Shown piece after piece: positions 37,719 through 45,828 of a DNA stretch of 64,000 nt. The stretch's first letter is position 1; every line of letters begins with the position of its first letter. The notes under the pieces are model-generated. The model was given only the letters and a program-made list of their open reading frames with translations. It had not been told where the DNA came from and did no database searches. The DNA lies in NCBI GenBank assembly GCA_934320845.1, contig CAKRFU010000007.1, positions 65,186 through 129,185 of the forward strand, read 5' to 3'. The DNA comes from an uncultured Lachnospiraceae bacterium (GTDB taxonomy: Bacteria; Bacillota; Clostridia; Lachnospirales; Lachnospiraceae). The position numbers were made by a program, and so were the translations under genes.

Positions 37719-37737
37719 AGAAAGAGAGATGATATTT

Positions 37738-39714
37738 ATGAATACTATTTTCAACAAAAAGTCAAACCAGAATAAAAACAATTTACTATTTACTGCACAT
37801 CCAATTTTATTTACATTTTTTTATATTATTCTATTAACAATAACACTTTTATATATTCCTAAAATTTCGTGCGCTAAAAGTACAAATGAAATCACTCCAA
37901 AATTTCAAAATAAATATAATACAATATATGTAGGCAAATCCTATAAATATATTATTTTAAACAAACCACAAAACTCATCTGTTAAATTTTCAATAAACAA
38001 TAAAAAACTTGCAAAGCTTAACTCAAATACCGGACTGTTATCACCCAAAAAGAAAGGCACTGTCAAATTAAAGGCAGATATAAAAACAAAAAATGAAAGA
38101 ATAATATTGATGAAAAAAATAAGAATTAAAAATAAAACAATAAAAAAACATAATCTTGAATTATTTAATCTTCCATCACATATAAATAATATAAATTTTA
38201 CCGTTAAATTAAAATGTGCCAGAATAATGCAGCAGTCACAAGTCAAAAATTCATCTATTTCTTTATCAAAAAATAACAGTCTTGCAAGCGGTACTTTCAA
38301 ATCTTTGTCAGATGACGGACGATATATCACATATGAATTAAATAGTTCCTCCATAAAATTATTGACCCCTGGCGACCGTTCTATGGACGGAACATACCAA
38401 TTATCCTGCACTTTATCCGAAGAGACCTACAACATTAATTACTACGAACACATGCTTGGACAAGCCGTAACCGGTTTTGTTTTTGACAACAACAGACATG
38501 CACTTGAAAACGCCGATATTACTCTTACAGATAATGATATAACCGTATCTGCAAAAACCGATAAAAACGGATATTATATAATTCGATTTCCAAAGGCAAC
38601 AACTGTAACAATGTCTGTTTCTTCCAAAAACTATTTTGCAAAATATTATGATAACATATCTTTAAAGATTACAAAAGCAATATGCAAAAATATCATACTG
38701 CACAATGATAACTCCAAAGACCTTGCCGTATTTTTCAACATTTCTAACAGTGATAATTCAGCAAAAAAAATAGAAATATCTACTAATTACACAGCCACAA
38801 ATACTTCTGATAACCAAACAACATTAAAAACATTTTTCACCGACAGCCTTGGAAATCTTTTACTTACAGAAAGTGAACAATTATCCTCATCCTCGCAAAC
38901 CGACGCTGATATAATCACTATATCAGACAAACAAAAATTTATTTCTCATACTGACAATGCTGATATTACCGGAAATATACCAAAAGATATTTTTAATTTC
39001 TTATATAACCAAAATTACTATGTCAGGATATACTCGACAAATAATGATACATATACATTAAAATCTGAATTTTATTTTTCATTCAATGATTTTACCTCGA
39101 AACATCTTGTCTTTAATATTACTCTGCCAAACACAGAGAAAACCAATTATTCAAAAACATTACTGCCCATCACTGTGGGCAGTAATGTTGATTACGATAA
39201 AATAAATTATTGTAATGTACGTCTTTACAGAATGGGTATGAACTCACCTTTATGTACATTTAACTTTTCCGAAAACACACCCGCAAGCTTCAAAAATCAA
39301 ATAGATAAAATGAACCTGTATTTAAACGATGGAAATATTTATTATGCTATTTTCCAATTATATGATTATGAAAACAAAAAATTATTATTTCCTGTTCTTC
39401 ACAGGTTCAGCATAAATAATTCAAAGATTTATTTTGAAAGCGACACAATCACTTTTAATGACTCCTTTAATACTGACACTAAATTTTCAGCCTTACCCTC
39501 ATACCATAATACTCTAACTAATGTCTCCTTACTTCCCGAAGACGCAACTTGCCTAAACACCGTTTTTTGCTCATATAACAGTTATGGTGATATAAAGAAT
39601 ATTGTCCTCACTTCTCTTTCATCACAATTATTACAGCAGGAACTTTTAAAATCATCCACTCCTTGTATCGTCTATACGAATAATTCTGAGTTTAACACAA
39701 AATCAGATAACTAA
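37738..39714 (+). CDS. Exported protein with Ig-like and carboxypeptidase-regulatory-like domains
   Basis: This 658-residue protein has a membrane anchor or signal (residues 25-45, ILFTFFYIILLTITLLYI), then a Big_2-like module (GKSYKYIIL to GTVKLKADI) and a carboxypeptidase-regulatory-like module (AVTGFVFDNNRHALENADI, TDKNGYYIIRFP) near residues 245-300. The rest is beta-rich with no recognised family. The ATG at 37738 has GAGAG about 9 bp upstream. It is 19 bp after the kinase gene, so it is the third gene of the same operon. It may be a wall-spanning partner of the kinase's outside domain. Codon use is very A/T-rich like its two neighbours. Confidence 0.78.
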   Translation: MNTIFNKKSNQNKNNLLFTAHPILFTFFYIILLTITLLYIPKISCAKSTNEITPKFQNKYNTIYVGKSYKYIILNKPQNSSVKFSINNKKLAKLNSNTGLLSPKKKGTVKLKADIKTKNERIILMKKIRIKNKTIKKHNLELFNLPSHINNINFTVKLKCARIMQQSQVKNSSISLSKNNSLASGTFKSLSDDGRYITYELNSSSIKLLTPGDRSMDGTYQLSCTLSEETYNINYYEHMLGQAVTGFVFDNNRHALENADITLTDNDITVSAKTDKNGYYIIRFPKATTVTMSVSSKNYFAKYYDNISLKITKAICKNIILHNDNSKDLAVFFNISNSDNSAKKIEISTNYTATNTSDNQTTLKTFFTDSLGNLLLTESEQLSSSSQTDADIITISDKQKFISHTDNADITGNIPKDIFNFLYNQNYYVRIYSTNNDTYTLKSEFYFSFNDFTSKHLVFNITLPNTEKTNYSKTLLPITVGSNVDYDKINYCNVRLYRMGMNSPLCTFNFSENTPASFKNQIDKMNLYLNDGNIYYAIFQLYDYENKKLLFPVLHRFSINNSKIYFESDTITFNDSFNTDTKFSALPSYHNTLTNVSLLPEDATCLNTVFCSYNSYGDIKNIVLTSLSSQLLQQELLKSSTPCIVYTNNSEFNTKSDN

Positions 39715-39747
39715 TGGCAGTCCCTTTAATTTTGCTTATATAGTAAA

Positions 39748-39800
39748 TTCTTAATTATTTCTTGTACTAAATATAATAATTTGTTATAAATAATTAAGAA
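39748..39800. repeat. 13-bp perfect inverted repeat upstream of the glycosyltransferase gene
   Basis: TTCTTAATTATTT at 39748-39760 pairs with AAATAATTAAGAA at 39788-39800, with a 27-bp spacer. It lies just before a TATAAT (39832-39837). It is A/T-rich, so chance is possible. It may be an operator or mark the end of the upstream transcript. Confidence 0.45.
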
Positions 39801-39880
39801 ATATTTACTTTTATCTATGTCAATTTCATTATATAATATAGGTATGGTAAACTATAATTATTTAAATGAATGGAGATATT

Positions 39881-40897
39881 ATGAAATTATTAAGCGTTAC
39901 AATTCCAAGTTATAATTCACATGAATATATGGAAAAGGCAATAAAATCAGCCCTTGTAGGTGGGGATGATATTGAAATCCTTGTTGTTGATGATGGATCA
40001 TCTGATAATACATTAGAAATTGCACAAAAATACGAAAAGGCATATCCTGGTATAGTACATGCTATTCATAAGGAAAACGGAGGTCACGGTTCCGCTGTAA
40101 ATACAGGTCTTGCTAATGCAACAGGCCTTTACTTTAAAGTTTTGGACAGTGACGATTGGTTTGATAAAACAAGCCTGCTCAAAGTCATGAATTTTTTACG
40201 TGAAACCGTAACTGACACCAAACCTCTCGACATGTTAATATGTAACTATGTCTATGAAAAACCAAGTGCTCATAAACATAAATCAATAAATTATCACAGT
40301 GCTATTCCATGCAACACATTTATCGGGTGGAATGATGTTAAGCATTTTAAAATGAGTCAGAATTTACTTATGCACTCAATCATTTATAAAACTAAACTAT
40401 TAAAGGAATGCAATCTAAAATTACCTGAACACACATTTTATGTAGATAATTTATATGCCTATATACCGTTACCATATGTAAAAAATATGTTCTATCTTGA
40501 TGTAGACCTTTACAGATATTTTATCGGTCGAGAAGACCAGTCTGTAAACGAAGCAATTATGATTAAGCGTATTGACCAACAGCTCAAAGTTACCAAATTG
40601 ATGATTGATGCACATGATTTGTCTTCAATCAAAAACAAAAAATTACAGGCATATCTTACAAAATATCTTGCCATGATGATGATTGTAAGTTCTGCACTTT
40701 TAGTCAAAGATGGAACACCTGAAAGTCTTGAAAAAAGAAAAAACCTTTGGGCATACCTCAAAAACAAAAACAAGAGATTATACTGGGTTATATCAAACAG
40801 AAAATTTGGCCGTCCTTTACAATTAAAAAGCAAAGTCGGCAGACAGGTTATAATTCTAGGCTATCGTTTTTGCAATAAGATTTACGGTTTCAACTAA
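39881..40897 (+). CDS. Family 2 glycosyltransferase
   Basis: This 338-residue cytoplasmic glycosyltransferase has a GT-A fold. The start region (LLSVTIPSYNSHEYMEKAI), the nucleotide-sugar motif (ILVVDDGSSDNT), the ENGGHGSAVNTGL motif and the metal-binding DSDDWFD are intact. There is no membrane span. The acceptor and sugar are unknown; a surface polysaccharide or protein glycan is likely. The ATG at 39881 has GGAG 5 bp upstream. No other glycan genes are adjacent; the next gene, 26 bp on, is an alarmone synthetase. Confidence 0.92.
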   Translation: MKLLSVTIPSYNSHEYMEKAIKSALVGGDDIEILVVDDGSSDNTLEIAQKYEKAYPGIVHAIHKENGGHGSAVNTGLANATGLYFKVLDSDDWFDKTSLLKVMNFLRETVTDTKPLDMLICNYVYEKPSAHKHKSINYHSAIPCNTFIGWNDVKHFKMSQNLLMHSIIYKTKLLKECNLKLPEHTFYVDNLYAYIPLPYVKNMFYLDVDLYRYFIGREDQSVNEAIMIKRIDQQLKVTKLMIDAHDLSSIKNKKLQAYLTKYLAMMMIVSSALLVKDGTPESLEKRKNLWAYLKNKNKRLYWVISNRKFGRPLQLKSKVGRQVIILGYRFCNKIYGFN

Positions 40898-40923
40898 TAC
40901 AGAAATCTAAAAGGGGGGTTTTT

Positions 40924-41667
40924 ATGGAAGTACCAATTTATTATAATGAGGAAGAAGAATGGCAGCGTGCACTCCTTTTATACGATGCCGTTCTCAAAGA
41001 AATTTGCACTAAAATCGAAATTTTAAACAATGAATTTAAACTTGCTCATCAATACAATCCTATAGAACATATCTCTTCAAGAATAAAATCGGCTGACAGT
41101 ATTGCTAGAAAAATGCGAATTAACAACAGAGAACTTACTGTAGAAAATATAATCAGATATGTAAATGATGTTGCTGGTGTTCGCATTATATGTACATTTA
41201 CTTCAGATATTTATCGTATAGCTGATGCTATAGCCAAACAAAGTGATGTCACTGTTCTTCGTGTAAAAGATTATATTGCTAATCCAAAGCCAAATGGATA
41301 CACAAGTTATCATATGATAGTATCTATTCCTATCTTTCTTTCAAATGACAAGATAGACACAAAAGTTGAAATTCAAATTCGAACTATTGCAATGGATTTT
41401 TGGGCTAGTCTTGAGCACAAAATTTATTATAAATTTGATGGAAAAGCACCTGATGGAATTCGTGAAGAATTAAAAGAATGCGCAAACATAATTTCATTCC
41501 TTGACCAAAAAATGTTTTCAATAAATGAAGATGTAAAGCACTATCATGATGACTTTAACGGCGGTTCATTCGTCACAAATGACCTGCCTGCACACATAAC
41601 TAAAGAAAAGTCAGATACCATTCCGCCAGAATTAAAATCATTATACGGAAGTGTTGTCTCTGATTAG
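40924..41667 (+). CDS. Small alarmone synthetase (RelA/SpoT-type GTP pyrophosphokinase)
   Basis: This 247-residue protein has only the synthetase domain of RelA/SpoT enzymes and makes (p)ppGpp from ATP and GTP or GDP. Visible motifs are ISSRIKSADSIARKM, NDVAGVRIICTF, NPKPNGYTSYHMIV and VEIQIRTIAMDFWASLEHK. There is no hydrolase, TGS or ACT domain. A GGGGGG tract lies 5 bp before the start. An acidic, Pro-containing tail of about 50 residues follows the domain. Small alarmone synthetases of this kind are often stress-induced. Confidence 0.92.
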   Translation: MEVPIYYNEEEEWQRALLLYDAVLKEICTKIEILNNEFKLAHQYNPIEHISSRIKSADSIARKMRINNRELTVENIIRYVNDVAGVRIICTFTSDIYRIADAIAKQSDVTVLRVKDYIANPKPNGYTSYHMIVSIPIFLSNDKIDTKVEIQIRTIAMDFWASLEHKIYYKFDGKAPDGIREELKECANIISFLDQKMFSINEDVKHYHDDFNGGSFVTNDLPAHITKEKSDTIPPELKSLYGSVVSD

Positions 41668-41725
41668 AACATTCTTTTAATTGAATAGATTTCACAATAA
41701 CTAAATCTAATGATAATTTAATTTT

Positions 41726-41777
41726 AAAAACACCACAGAATACATGATAAAATCATGATATTCTGTGGTGTTTTTTA
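41726..41777 (+). terminator. Strong terminator after the alarmone synthetase gene
   Basis: A long, almost perfect stem (ACACCACAGAATA with TATTCTGTGGTGT, plus inner CATGAT/ATCATG pairing) is followed by six T. It also ends the convergent minus-strand transcript, because A residues precede it. Confidence 0.9.
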
Positions 41778-41832
41778 CTATACCACTCCTTTTTATTATG
41801 ATATTACTCTCTTTTAATTTCAATATTATTTT

Positions 41833-42360
41833 CTATTCCATATTTCCAAAATTTTTAAGTCCTGTGTTTGATTTTGCCTCTTCCAATGCCTGCTGTTCTT
41901 CTTCTGATAATATCACAAATGCCTCACCATTTACTACTTCCTTTGCATATGTAAAACAGCCTTCTCTTGAACTATGCATTGAATTTATTATAAATCCATT
42001 ATTTTCATCTGTGAGCAATACAAGAACGAAACTCAATTTTCCACCAATCTCTTTAAACGCATCATACTTAACCAAACCAATCTTTTGATAACAAGTAACA
42101 AGTCTTGTAGAAACATCATCTACTTTTTTATTTAATTCTGATACTTCTGATTCAAGTATATCAACTGATGAAAATTTATCAAGAATTGCTTTTTCAAGAT
42201 TTTTTCCATTTTCTCCTGCCATAAATTGTTTATACTTTTTTCTTGTGCTACTATTTTTTGCCATTGTAATTATAAGTAAAATAAACAGTAACAATATAAC
42301 TCCTGACATGCCAATAACTACATAGCCAATATCAATTCCAAACTCATTAAATAAATCCAT
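41833..42360 (-). CDS. DUF4446 family membrane protein
   Basis: This 175-residue protein has one N-terminal membrane span (residues 9-32) and a cytoplasmic DUF4446-like domain. The family motif is in the second half (LVTCYQKIGLVKYDAFKEIGG, LSFVLVLLTDENNGFIINSMHSREG-like), and the tail is acidic. The start at 42360 is 1 bp after the parB stop, with GAGG upstream. In Clostridia this gene commonly follows parB; its job is unknown. Its last gene position shows it is in the parA-parB transcription unit. Confidence 0.85.
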   Translation of the reverse strand: MDLFNEFGIDIGYVVIGMSGVILLLFILLIITMAKNSSTRKKYKQFMAGENGKNLEKAILDKFSSVDILESEVSELNKKVDDVSTRLVTCYQKIGLVKYDAFKEIGGKLSFVLVLLTDENNGFIINSMHSSREGCFTYAKEVVNGEAFVILSEEEQQALEEAKSNTGLKNFGNME

Positions 42361-42361
42361 T

Positions 42362-43306
42362 CTAATTAACCTCGCTCTCATTCTTAATGCCATTTATCAA
42401 CTCAAGTATTCTTTCAAATTCACTCTGCGAATAATATTCTATTTCTATTCTTCCTTTATCCCTCGTCTTTCTGTTGATATTAACCTTTGTTCCAAAAGTC
42501 ATCTTTAAATCCTCTTCATATCTTTTATAAATTATTTCTTCTTGAGGACTAATTTGTTTTTCGCTTTCTTTTTTCTTTTTGTTTCCATTTAATATACTCT
42601 TAACAAGTTTTTCTGTTTCTCTCACGCTCAATTTTTCATCAAATATTTTTTGAGCAATTTCATACTGCAAATCACCATCTTCTATTGGAATAAGAGTCCT
42701 TGCATGTCCACTTTTTAATTTTTCTTCAACCACCATCTGTCTTACTCTCTCATCCAATTTTAAAAGCCTGAGAGAATTTGTAATAGCAACTCTGCTCTTA
42801 GACACTTTTTCCGCAACCTCATCCTGTTTTAAATCATATTCTTTTATAAGCTGCTCATATGCCTCTGCTTCTTCAATAGGATTTAAGTCCTCTCTTTGAA
42901 TATTCTCAATAAGAGCGATTTCCATAATCTCCTGATTACTATAATTTTTTACTACAACAGGAATTTTCTTCAACCCTGCGATTTTAGCTGCTCTCCATCT
43001 TCTTTCACCTGCAATTATTGTATAAAGATCTTTTTCTGATTTCTGCACTACAAGAGGCTGAATTATTCCCTTTTGCTTAATTGACTCAGCAAGTTCGTGT
43101 ATTGCATCCTCATCAAAACTCTTTCGTGGCTGATTTCTATTTGGTTCAATTCTATTTATGTCTATTGTGTCAACCTCTTTTATAACTTCCTTAACAACTT
43201 CTTTTATAACTTCTTTTGTTCTTATATTTTCTTTTTCAGACTTAGTTTTTTCTTTCGCCTGAGGTATAAGAACATCAATACCCTTTCCAAGTCCTTTTTT
43301 TGCCAT
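42362..43306 (-). CDS. parB: Chromosome-partitioning protein ParB (Spo0J)
   Basis: This 314-residue CTP-dependent DNA clamp binds parS and loads condensin. The CTP-binding region (IIAGERRWRAAKIAGL), the NIQREDLNPIEEAEAY motif and the helix-turn-helix (VAEKVSKSRVAITNSLRLL) are intact. The central region near residues 60-80 holds IDINRIEPNRNQPRKSF. The C-terminal dimer domain is shown by EYYSQSEFERILELI. There is a Lys/Val repeat linker near residues 30-46. The start has AAAGGA upstream. It lies 101 bp after parA on the same strand. Confidence 0.96.
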   Translation of the reverse strand: MAKKGLGKGIDVLIPQAKEKTKSEKENIRTKEVIKEVVKEVIKEVDTIDINRIEPNRNQPRKSFDEDAIHELAESIKQKGIIQPLVVQKSEKDLYTIIAGERRWRAAKIAGLKKIPVVVKNYSNQEIMEIALIENIQREDLNPIEEAEAYEQLIKEYDLKQDEVAEKVSKSRVAITNSLRLLKLDERVRQMVVEEKLKSGHARTLIPIEDGDLQYEIAQKIFDEKLSVRETEKLVKSILNGNKKKKESEKQISPQEEIIYKRYEEDLKMTFGTKVNINRKTRDKGRIEIEYYSQSEFERILELINGIKNESEVN

Positions 43307-43407
43307 AACTTGCTTCCTTTCATATCATGCTTAATCCATAACATTATAATAATGAAATCAAAAATCTTTTTGACCCTTGCATCATATTATTATAATTGTA
43401 ATCTAAA

Positions 43408-44166
43408 TTATCTTTTAATAACTTCATCAGCTAAGGCTCTATATGCTTCTGCTCCTGCTGATCTTGGAGAATACAAGTTGATTGGCTGACCATAACTCGG
43501 TGCTTCTGCCAACCTAACATTTCTTGGGATTATAGATTTATAAATATTTTTATCTATATTTTCCTTTACATTCTCCACAACCTGTAATGACAAGCAAGTT
43601 CTGGCATCATACATTGTAAATACAATCCCCTCTATTTCCAATTTATTATTTAATCTTTCTTTTACAAGCTGAATTGTATACATAAGTTCACTTAGACCTT
43701 CCAACGCATAATATTCACATTGTATCGGAACTATAACAGAATCAGCCGTAGTCATTGCATTTACTGTCAGTGTATTTAATGATGGTGGACAATCAATTAT
43801 AATAAAATCGTAATCATCTCGTATTCTTTCAACTTCTTTTTTTAAGATATACTCCCTTTCTTCTTTTCCTATGAGTTCAATTTCTGCTCCGGACAATCCT
43901 CTTTCAGAAGGAATAACATCTAAATTTTCAACAATAGATTTAGTTATCGTTTCTTCTATTTTCGCCTCATCCAAAAGCAGCTCATAACTTGTATTTTCCA
44001 CTTCATTTTTGTCAATTCCTAACCCACTTGTAGTATTTCCCTGAGGGTCCATATCAATTGTAAGCACCTTTTTGCCTTTTTCAGCCAAACACGCCGAAAG
44101 ATTTATTGCAGTTGTTGTTTTTCCCACCCCACCTTTTTGGTTTGATATTGCAATTATTCTCCCCAT
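43408..44166 (-). CDS. parA: ParA-family chromosome-partitioning ATPase (Soj)
   Basis: This 252-residue deviant Walker ATPase works with ParB in origin segregation and also acts on DnaA. The deviant Walker A (KGGVGKTTTAINL), Walker A' (IDMDPQGNTTSGLG) and Walker B (IIIDCPPSLN) are present. GAGGTGG lies upstream of the start. Confidence 0.96.
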   Translation of the reverse strand: MGRIIAISNQKGGVGKTTTAINLSACLAEKGKKVLTIDMDPQGNTTSGLGIDKNEVENTSYELLLDEAKIEETITKSIVENLDVIPSERGLSGAEIELIGKEEREYILKKEVERIRDDYDFIIIDCPPSLNTLTVNAMTTADSVIVPIQCEYYALEGLSELMYTIQLVKERLNNKLEIEGIVFTMYDARTCLSLQVVENVKENIDKNIYKSIIPRNVRLAEAPSYGQPINLYSPRSAGAEAYRALADEVIKR

Positions 44167-44229
44167 CTTTCCACCTCATTTCTCTTAAATATATTACTAT
44201 TTAAATATATTGTAAACATCCAATCAAAA

Positions 44230-44245
44230 TGTTTCACGTGAAACA
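44230..44245. promoter_or_regulatory. parS site 1
   Basis: TGTTTCACGTGAAACA is an exact match to the ParB binding palindrome known in Firmicutes. It lies 64 bp upstream of parA in a gene-free stretch (44167-44532), which is very A/T-rich and shows no other recognisable feature. Confidence 0.95.
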
Positions 44246-44532
44246 TTCTATCAGATATAAACTGCTTTTGTACTTAAAATATACTATTTTGTAGTCAAAG
44301 TATATTTTAATCCTTATATCATAATACATCACTATTTTAACGTGACAATGACTATTTTATCATATTTTATATCCTTTTGCATTTATAATATATATATTGG
44401 AAACTAAAATGTTTTATATACAATTTTAAAAATATTTTATATATAAATTTTTCATCTATTTATTTGCTATTTTTTTAGGCTAATTTTTCCGCCTAATTTT
44501 TTATGTATAAATCTCTTTTACATATAAATCTT

Positions 44533-44823
44533 TTATATATATAATTTTGTTACTATCGTATTCAATACATATTTATCTTTCAATTCTTTAAGTTCTTTCA
44601 TGTGCTCTGTTTTTAAATGATTTTGTTGTTTTTCTTCAGACTCCCACTCTTCAACAAGTAATAAACTATCAGCTTCTTCTGCATCATAAAAATACTTGTA
44701 TGATATAAAGCCATCCTCACACTTAATTTTGTCAATTATATGCAAGCCAAATACATCATTAATAAAATTCTCTCTCAATCCATGTTTTGTCCTATATCTT
44801 ACAATAAGCATTATTTTTCCCAT
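44533..44823 (-). CDS. Antibiotic biosynthesis monooxygenase-like (ABM) domain protein
   Basis: This 96-residue protein is a small ferredoxin-like ABM-domain protein. The layout of an opening strand (MLIVRYRTKHGLRENF), EDGFISYKYF and LLVEEWESEEKQQNHLKTEHM is the family pattern, with a His and a Trp near the usual active site. Family members act on quinones, haem or other small molecules; the substrate here is unknown. Two in-frame ATG codons at the start (44823 and 44811) have only weak ribosome binding sites. It lies between two parS sites. Confidence 0.82.
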   Translation of the reverse strand: MGKIMLIVRYRTKHGLRENFINDVFGLHIIDKIKCEDGFISYKYFYDAEEADSLLLVEEWESEEKQQNHLKTEHMKELKELKDKYVLNTIVTKLYI

Positions 44824-44877
44824 ATATTTTATCTACTTCTTTCCACTTCTTATTATTCGTTATTAAATTATTTCACA

Positions 44878-44919
44878 AAAAATGGTATAATGTTTCACGT
44901 GAAACATTATACCATTTTT
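44878..44919. promoter_or_regulatory. parS site 2 inside a 42-bp perfect palindrome (terminator-like)
   Basis: The site TGTTTCACGTGAAACA at 44891-44906 is exact. It is the centre of a perfect palindrome extending to 44878-44919, with TGGTATAA on the left mirrored by TTATACCA and A5/T5 tails. The RNA would form a stem of GGTATAATGTTTCAC with its complement, flanked by A and T tracts, which is terminator-like in either direction. It lies between rsmG and the ABM-like gene. Confidence 0.92.
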
Positions 44920-45028
44920 AATAATATTCTTCTACAGTCAACTTAAAATATTCATATATTTTTAAGATGAATATTGTTGTTCGCAAGTACAGCAAACCAA
45001 ACAATATATATTGCCTTTTTTCACTAAA

Positions 45029-45748
45029 TCACAGTGGATTTTTTTTAGGTTTACCGCCTTGTCTTGGATACTTTTTATTTAACTCTTTCTTCTTTTCAAA
45101 TACAACAAAGCTCCTATTTATATCTGTATTCGGCAAGCTAAACTTAATCACATCCTTATTTTTGCAAAACAATTGCTTTTGTGCATTATCTGCTGCCACA
45201 AGTTCCTCTTTTATATCTCCTGATTTATAAGAAACAAAAACTCCACCAACTTTAACAAAAGGAACACAATATTCCAGTAGTGTTGACATATTAGCAACTG
45301 CTCTTGAAACACAAACATCAAACTTTTCTCTATACTGTATATCTCTGCCAAGTTCTTCCGCTCTTGCATGAATTACAGATACATTTTTTAATTCGCATAT
45401 TTTTGTTACTTCATCCAAAAAATTTATCCTTTTATTAAGAGAGTCCATTAATACAAATTCTGCATTATCAAGCACAATCGCAAGAGGTATTCCTGGAAAT
45501 CCTGCCCCTGTACCAACATCTATAATTTTTTTCTCTTTTAAATCCATCTTTGGTATTAAAGCAATACTGTCTACAAAATGTTTATATACTACTTCTCTCT
45601 CATCAGTGATTGCTGTTAAATTCATAACTTTATTTTTTTCTATCAGATATTCATAATATTTTTCAAATTTATCAAGCTGTTCATCTGTCAATTCAACTTG
45701 TGCGGCTGAGGCTCCTTCTTTCAAAAGTCCTTTTAACATATCACTCAT
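45029..45748 (-). CDS. rsmG: 16S rRNA (guanine-527-N7)-methyltransferase
   Basis: This 239-residue methyltransferase modifies G527 of 16S rRNA. The SAM motif is VGTGAGFPGIPLAIV and the family VSRAVANMSTLLEYCVPF region is present. A Lys-rich C-terminal end (GKPKKNPL) is typical. AGAGGA lies upstream of the start. It follows mnmG in the conserved mnmE-mnmG-rsmG order. Confidence 0.96.
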   Translation of the reverse strand: MSDMLKGLLKEGASAAQVELTDEQLDKFEKYYEYLIEKNKVMNLTAITDEREVVYKHFVDSIALIPKMDLKEKKIIDVGTGAGFPGIPLAIVLDNAEFVLMDSLNKRINFLDEVTKICELKNVSVIHARAEELGRDIQYREKFDVCVSRAVANMSTLLEYCVPFVKVGGVFVSYKSGDIKEELVAADNAQKQLFCKNKDVIKFSLPNTDINRSFVVFEKKKELNKKYPRQGGKPKKNPL

Positions 45749-45828
45749 ATTTACATTTTTCCTCTCATATTTTCATGTATCAGTACAAAAATCTATGGAA
45801 ATTTAAAAATATTAAAATTAATTTTTAA

